DNA of 64,000 bases. Origin: Persicobacter sp. CCB-QB2. Its GTDB lineage: Bacteria; Bacteroidota; Bacteroidia; Cytophagales; Cyclobacteriaceae. Shown here in pieces: positions 59,855-64,000 of the stretch (the first letter of the stretch is position 1; each line of letters starts with the position of its first letter). A model generated the notes under the pieces. It made no database searches, was not told the origin of the DNA, and saw only the letters and a list, made by a program, of their open reading frames with translations. The position numbers were made by a program, and so were the translations under genes. Location of the stretch: contig NZ_LBGV01000001.1 in assembly GCF_001274635.1 (NCBI RefSeq), positions 1,488,001-1,552,000 of the forward strand. The letters run 5' to 3'.

Positions 59855-60748
59855 TTGACTGCTATCAGTACACTGAATTACCAAGAAGTTCATCATATTC
59901 AAGACAGCGAGAAACTCGTTATTGATGACTTGCATCACTATGACCTCCTATTGCAGATAGGTCAGCGTGACGTGCAAGCGTGCATCATTGACAGCAGAGA
60001 TTCTCGCTGTCTTCTTCTTGATGACTTCATTTTACAGGAAAGTGAGACGGAGGAAGATCATGTGGAGAAGATCCGTCAACTAATCGAGGCGCATCACTTA
60101 TTGCCCGCCGGATTTTGGAAGCGTATTAAAGTGGCCTTTAAGACCAATACTTTTGCTTTAGTCCCTTCTAAGTTTTTCATCCCGGATCAAGCGCAAAATT
60201 ACCTCTCTCTAGTAGCGCCGGTAGATCATCAAAAAAACCTGACTTTCAGTGCCGCCTGCATGGCCAATCAGGAGGTCATTAATGTTTTCTCTGCCTCACA
60301 ATTATTGGTTGACTTTCTCAGAAACCAATACCCTCTGAAGGAATTAGAATTTTACCATCAGGGAAATGCGGTGATAAACGGAATTTTTGAAGGATCGAAA
60401 GATCAACAGGATCAATTTCACCTTTTTGTGGATCGCTTTTATCTCCATATTGTTTACGTTAACAACGGAAGACTGAAGTTCTATAATCAGTTCCCCATTA
60501 AAAGCTTTGATGATTACGGACAATATGCTTATATGGTGATGCAGGAGCAGGAATTGAACCGCCAAGATACAGAAGTACAGATTCACGGATTTATTTCAGC
60601 AAATAGTGCTCACTTTGAGAAGTTGAAACAAATATTCCCAAAACTAATTGCGGGGAAACGACCGAAAAACTTGTTTTACCCCTTTTATTTTGATGAATTA
60701 GCCGAGAACGCCTATTTCGATATTTTATCGATGAGCCTTTGCAAATAG
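59855..60748 (+). CDS. DUF3822 family protein
   Basis: A 297-residue protein of the DUF3822 family, found mainly in Bacteroidota next to coaD. It has an actin-like or ASKHA-type layout (HLFVDRFYLHIVYVNNGRLKF near 190, YAYMVMQEQELNRQDTEV near 225). The frame opens with TTG at 59855; a standard ATG in frame occurs only later, so TTG may be the real start. Linked to coaD in many genomes, function unknown. Confidence 0.8.
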   Translation: MTAISTLNYQEVHHIQDSEKLVIDDLHHYDLLLQIGQRDVQACIIDSRDSRCLLLDDFILQESETEEDHVEKIRQLIEAHHLLPAGFWKRIKVAFKTNTFALVPSKFFIPDQAQNYLSLVAPVDHQKNLTFSAACMANQEVINVFSASQLLVDFLRNQYPLKELEFYHQGNAVINGIFEGSKDQQDQFHLFVDRFYLHIVYVNNGRLKFYNQFPIKSFDDYGQYAYMVMQEQELNRQDTEVQIHGFISANSAHFEKLKQIFPKLIAGKRPKNLFYPFYFDELAENAYFDILSMSLCK

Positions 60749-60770
60749 TAAATTTGCAAAGGCTTTTTAT
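60734..60770 (+). terminator. Terminator overlapping the end of the DUF3822 gene
   Basis: A 12-bp stem AGCCTTTGCAAA/TTTGCAAAGGCT, with a 7-nt loop, is followed by TTTTATTATTATT. Its 5' arm is made of the last four codons of the DUF3822 gene and ends just before the TAG stop, so termination begins inside the coding region. Confidence 0.85.
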
Positions 60771-60781
60771 TATTATTGAAT

Positions 60782-61237
60782 ATGAAAAAAATCGCCCTAT
60801 TCCCTGGTTCTTTTGACCCTTTCACCAAAGGACATGAAGATATTGTCAGAAGAGGCTTAGGACTTTTTGATGAAGTGCATATCGCCATTGGGCATAACAC
60901 CAAAAAGCAAAGACACTTTTCTCTGGATAAAATGATCCCAAAGATGGAGGCTCTTTTTGAAAAAGAACCTCGGATAAAAATCTTCGCTTATGAGGAATTA
61001 ACGGCCAATTACGCCAAAAAAATCAAGGCGAATTTTATTTTAAGGGGCCTTCGGAACACCACAGATTTCGAATACGAGAACAGTATCGCCCAAGTCAACA
61101 AACACTTGAATGATCAGCTGGAAACGGTATTCCTGATTACCTCTCCAGAATTTGCGGCGATTAGCTCCAGCATTATCCGGGAAGTACACAAATACAATGG
61201 GGATGTTAGCGATTTTGTCCCATTTCCACTAGATTAG
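60782..61237 (+). CDS. coaD: Phosphopantetheine adenylyltransferase
   Basis: Penultimate enzyme of coenzyme A biosynthesis, joining 4'-phosphopantetheine and ATP. The 151-residue protein starts at ATG 60782 and shows FPGSFDPFTKGHEDIV near residue 7, the nucleotide-binding HxGH type motif as TKGH, FILRGLRNTTDFEYE near 83 and AISSSIIREV near 124. An upstream TTG start is possible but adds two residues only. Confidence 0.95.
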   Translation: MKKIALFPGSFDPFTKGHEDIVRRGLGLFDEVHIAIGHNTKKQRHFSLDKMIPKMEALFEKEPRIKIFAYEELTANYAKKIKANFILRGLRNTTDFEYENSIAQVNKHLNDQLETVFLITSPEFAAISSSIIREVHKYNGDVSDFVPFPLD

Positions 61238-61242
61238 TTTTT

Positions 61243-61683
61243 ATGAAATATTTACTCATCTCAACCTTATTCCTATTCACCGCTTTTTCTGTACCCAAAA
61301 ACGACAAAGCTTTCGAAATTCATGGCAAACGCATTCAGGTGAATCATGAAATTGGACAAAAGTTTGTAGGGAAATACCAGGGAAAAACCGGAGGTTATTT
61401 AATTTTAAATGCCGATGGAAGCGGAACTTATAAATATGATTACGCCTTTGGTTCTTGCTCCAATGAACCCATTCAGATTTCCTGGGGCATGATCAAATCT
61501 GAAAATGGAAGCCCGGTGAGTTTCACCCGAAAATACGGAAAGTCCTACCCTATTTTCTTTCAAAGTCAGGATGGAAAAAGATTCAGAGGTTGCCAGGAGG
61601 AAGTACTGGAAGATTATTTACTGGTCTATAAAGATGGAAGCATTGAAGTTTCTACTTCTGATGACTGGAAAAAAATAAATTAA
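61243..61683 (+). CDS. Small exported protein, unknown
   Basis: A 146-residue protein with a signal peptide (residues 1-17, TAFS) and a compact beta domain (KYQGKTGGYLILNADGSGTY near residue 44, containing a single Cys pair near 72 and 112). It follows coaD by 5 bp and ends before a terminator, so it may share that transcript. No family recognised. Confidence 0.55.
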   Translation: MKYLLISTLFLFTAFSVPKNDKAFEIHGKRIQVNHEIGQKFVGKYQGKTGGYLILNADGSGTYKYDYAFGSCSNEPIQISWGMIKSENGSPVSFTRKYGKSYPIFFQSQDGKRFRGCQEEVLEDYLLVYKDGSIEVSTSDDWKKIN

Positions 61684-61722
61684 AAAAATCCCCAGCCAGC
61701 AATGGTTGGGGATTTCTTTTTC
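61684..61722 (+). terminator. Terminator after the coaD/exported protein genes
   Basis: AATCCCCAGCC pairs with GGTTGGGGATT around a 5-nt loop and is followed by TTCTTTTT. It closes the plus-strand gene run. Confidence 0.85.
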
Positions 61723-61839
61723 GCACTGATTTAAGCCGAATTATTCACTGCCAGATTCAGCCACTTTCTTTAATTAACTAATTATCAGTTTAATACATTC
61801 GCGCCGACTGATTTTTTTTTAAAACCTAAATTTGAGCAA

Positions 61840-61959
61840 GCTTACTTTCTCCTCATTCTTCTGCTTCGTGGGAAAAAACTCGAAATAGAAAACTATTCCT
61901 TCATTTCTCCCGCCTTGCAGCTAAACGAGGATTGAAGCATGAATGATCCGGCTTAAGCC
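61840..61959. repeat. 120-bp dispersed repeat, copy B
   Basis: Second copy of the element at 55988-56108, in the same orientation. Its right edge overlaps the stop codon of the metallophosphoesterase gene (61953-61955), so the last bases are shared with a coding region. The conserved blocks are the same as in copy A. Confidence 0.8.
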
Positions 61960-63242
61960 TGCTCACGCTTCAATTCCAAAATGGTAATTTCAGGCAATAT
62001 CCCGATTCTTCCCGGGTAACCGATATAACCAAAACCACGATTAACATATAAATACTGGTCTTTTTCCTGATAAAGATCCGCCCACTGTTTATAACGCCAC
62101 TGCGCCGGGCTCCATCGGAAGTCGCCAATCTCCACCCCAAACTGAAAACCGTGGGTGTGCCCACTCAGGGTAAGGTCGATAGCGCCATAAGCTGGGCGCA
62201 CCTGAGCATCCCAATGACTGGGATCGTGGGACAATAAAATTTTAGCCTCTGCTTCTTCCATTCCCCGATAAGCCTTTTCCAGATTACCGTATTGAGCAAA
62301 ACCACCAGTTCCCCAATTCTGGACCCCGATCACACCAACTTCCGCCCCATCTACCTGAATGGTCCTATTTTCATCTAATAATAAATCCCAGCCCATTTCA
62401 TGATGCGCGGTATGAAGTGCTTTCAGGTTTTCCTGTTTGGCTTTTGGACTGGCCCAACGATGGTAATCGCCATAATCGTGATTGCCCATCACCGAATATA
62501 CACCTAAATCTGCTTTTACTTTTTCAAAAATCGGCACATATTCCCTGGCTTCCCTGGCCTCATTATTAACTAAATCACCGGTAAAGAAAACCATATCAGG
62601 TTTTTCGGCCATAAGCATCTCCACGCCACCTTTTACAGCCGTTTTATTGAAGAAGGATCCGGTGTGAATATCTGACAATTGCGCCACCTTAATCCCATCA
62701 AATGCGGGAGGCAAGTTTTTAAGAACAATCGTCTTTTTCCGTACGCGATAGTCATGAGCGCCGGAGATAATCCCAAAACTCATTGTCGCGACGGGCACCC
62801 CTACGCCCACCAGACCTGCTTTAGAGAGAAACTCCCCCCGACTAATCCCCTGGCTAACAGACTCCTTTATTGGCGATGTCGATTCTCCCGATCCTGATAA
62901 TTCGGAGGAGGATTGCAAAAACTGAGTCATCCAGCGAACCCCACGCAACACATCATCAAGTACTAAAAACAACGAACCGATCATTTTCGAAAAATAAGTG
63001 ATGGACATAACGGTTAAAAATGGCTGGCGATTTTTAGCAACCCATAGCGGATCAGCAGTGGCCAAAAGCACCACACTCCCAAGACAGAGAAAAGAAAACG
63101 CCCAATAAACGCCTTTTATCCATTTGGCCGCTTGTGCGGAAAAGGAATCAGATACCACTTTTACGGCCTGATAAATATAGAGATCTAAAAGTAGCATCAC
63201 GCCCATAAACACTATCATGGGGAAAAACTTTGCTAAACTCAT
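61953..63242 (-). CDS. Membrane-anchored metallophosphoesterase (YkuE-like)
   Basis: The 429-residue protein has three N-terminal membrane segments (6-24, 46-63, 77-94), a Tat-like stretch SRGEFLSKAGLVGVGVPV near residue 130 and a calcineurin-like phosphoesterase domain (160-410): VAQLSDIHTGSFF near 181, FFTGDLVNNEA near 213, VMGNHDYGDY near 248, ILLSHDPSHW near 335 and LTLSGHTHGFQFG near 354. These give the full set of metal ligands (Asp, His, Asn). YkuE-type enzymes hydrolyse phosphoesters outside the membrane; substrate unknown. Confidence 0.85.
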   Translation of the reverse strand: MSLAKFFPMIVFMGVMLLLDLYIYQAVKVVSDSFSAQAAKWIKGVYWAFSFLCLGSVVLLATADPLWVAKNRQPFLTVMSITYFSKMIGSLFLVLDDVLRGVRWMTQFLQSSSELSGSGESTSPIKESVSQGISRGEFLSKAGLVGVGVPVATMSFGIISGAHDYRVRKKTIVLKNLPPAFDGIKVAQLSDIHTGSFFNKTAVKGGVEMLMAEKPDMVFFTGDLVNNEAREAREYVPIFEKVKADLGVYSVMGNHDYGDYHRWASPKAKQENLKALHTAHHEMGWDLLLDENRTIQVDGAEVGVIGVQNWGTGGFAQYGNLEKAYRGMEEAEAKILLSHDPSHWDAQVRPAYGAIDLTLSGHTHGFQFGVEIGDFRWSPAQWRYKQWADLYQEKDQYLYVNRGFGYIGYPGRIGILPEITILELKREQA

Positions 63243-63446
63243 GGTGATAAATTTTAATTACAGGTCGATTGTCAACAAAATCTTACGTAAGGTACGGCTA
63301 AAAAATGCCATAAATGAGGTTATTTTACAGATGGAGCCAATCTTTTTTGGAGGGTAGAAAAAAAGGCCCGCGCACGCTTTCATAAAATTAAAACTGCAAT
63401 AATCTACCTAAAACTACTCCAAAGTGCCCGGGATTAACCGAAGACA
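63243..63446. other. Intergenic region upstream of the metallophosphoesterase
   Basis: Just over 200 bp between convergently arranged transcripts on the minus strand. It holds the promoter of the phosphoesterase gene at its left side and no ORF or repeat that I recognise. Confidence 0.4.
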
Positions 63447-63481
63447 TAAAAAAAGGGAGGGAATCTTTACGACTCCTCCCC
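63447..63481 (-). terminator. Terminator after the RND transporter gene
   Basis: GGGAGG pairs with CCTCCC around a roughly 17-nt loop, followed by a seven-base T-run on the minus strand, about 30 bp after the RND stop codon. Confidence 0.75.
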
Positions 63482-63510
63482 TTACAATTTAATCAATCAA
63501 CCTTTACAAT

Positions 63511-64000
63511 CTAATATACTGTTGATTTAAGCTTTAGTTTAATATCCTCGATAATAATATACATTACAGGCACAATTACCAATGTAAGAAAGGTCGCGAA
63601 AGTCAATCCAAAAATGATCGTCCATGACATAGGCCCCCAAAAGATAACATTGTCCCCACCAATGTAGAAGTCGGCATTAAAGTTGGATATCCAACCTAGG
63701 AAGTCAATATTAATACCTACTGCAAGAGGAATCAAACCTAAAACGGTGGTAATCGCAGTTAAAAGTACCGGACGTAAACGCGTTTTACCCGCCTCCACGA
63801 CAGCTTCTCTCAATTGGTCGCTTCGTAAGCTTTCGCCCTCTTTTAAACCAATTAATCTTTCCTGCTTTTTCAGGCCGATGAAGTCAATCAATACGATCGC
63901 ATTATTCACCACAATCCCTGCCAGGGAAATGATCCCAATCATAGTCATGATAATAATGAAATCCATTTGAAAGACTACCAGCCCCAGGAATACGCCAATG
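63511..64000 (-). CDS. RND-family efflux transporter, C-terminal part (5' end cut by window edge)
   Basis: The frame continues to the window edge without a start; 163 codons are visible. Three membrane segments are seen, with the typical RND C-terminal phrases SLAGIVVNNAIVLIDFI, TRLRPVLLTAITTVLGLIPLA and TFATFLTLVIVPVMY. This matches the last membrane helices of AcrB/MexB-type or related inner-membrane pumps driven by the proton gradient. The substrate cannot be told. Confidence 0.92.
   Translation of the reverse strand, partial: IGVFLGLVVFQMDFIIIMTMIGIISLAGIVVNNAIVLIDFIGLKKQERLIGLKEGESLRSDQLREAVVEAGKTRLRPVLLTAITTVLGLIPLAVGINIDFLGWISNFNADFYIGGDNVIFWGPMSWTIIFGLTFATFLTLVIVPVMYIIIEDIKLKLKSTVY

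Noticed and set aside
1..64000. CRISPR array, rRNA or tRNA genes
   Set aside because: No regularly spaced identical repeats with unique spacers and no tRNA or rRNA-like segment were seen on either strand.

Overview
The window looks like a chromosome segment of a Bacteroidota bacterium, probably Cytophagales-like. The evidence is a type IX secretion C-terminal sorting domain, lipoprotein signals ending in a cysteine followed by charged residues, DUF4494, DUF3822 and DUF1573 family proteins, AT-rich intergenic DNA and few Shine-Dalgarno sequences. The genus assignment is inference; no rRNA or tRNA gene was seen.

About 1-30 kb is accessory DNA. It opens with a truncated transglutaminase-like gene, a LEA14-like gene and a tiny divergent helix-turn-helix gene (1-1626), then two overlapping lipoprotein genes, one with a zinc-protease motif (1794-3832). 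A complete type 1 BREX phage-defence locus follows (3888-18957). Reading leftwards it runs brxA, brxB, brxC, pglX, pglZ, brxL, with a GmrSD/BrxU-like type IV restriction gene inserted in the opposite orientation between pglX and pglZ. Next come an AAA+ ATPase of the extracellular contractile injection system (eCIS) type, a divergent papain-like (C39-type) peptidase without signal peptide, and an overlapping exported protein (19244-24022). The accessory block ends in a plasmid-like maintenance module (24071-29701): parB, parA, a small unknown gene, a repeat cluster around an AT-rich core that resembles an origin, a large CHC2/TOPRIM primase-helicase, a probable structured RNA and a small HTH gene. 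No integrase or attachment site is visible, so the island boundary (about 29.7-30.35 kb) is inferred from gene content.

From 30.4 to 42.4 kb lies a co-directional amino-acid biosynthesis block on the minus strand: trpE-G-D-C-F-B-A, then hisH, a two-gene HEPN-like pair, hisA, hisF, an isochorismatase-family hydrolase and hisIE. In front of trpE is a textbook transcription attenuator: a 30-codon leader peptide with three consecutive Trp codons and mutually exclusive hairpins.

The rest (42.4-64 kb) is ordinary core genome: a META-like lipoprotein, an MFP/TolC export pair, sdaAB, pabC, a patatin-type outer-membrane phospholipase, a malectin-domain T9SS cargo protein, a lytic transglycosylase, DUF4494 and DUF1573 proteins, a RecD-like helicase, a Nudix protein, a probably highly expressed membrane-anchored protein, DUF3822, coaD, a metallophosphoesterase and the 3' end of an RND transporter gene. 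This part carries several non-coding curiosities: a tandemly triplicated junction of two convergent gene ends holding a 118-bp MITE-like insertion, a 120-bp dispersed repeat present twice, and two palindromic intergenic elements inside the trp/his block.
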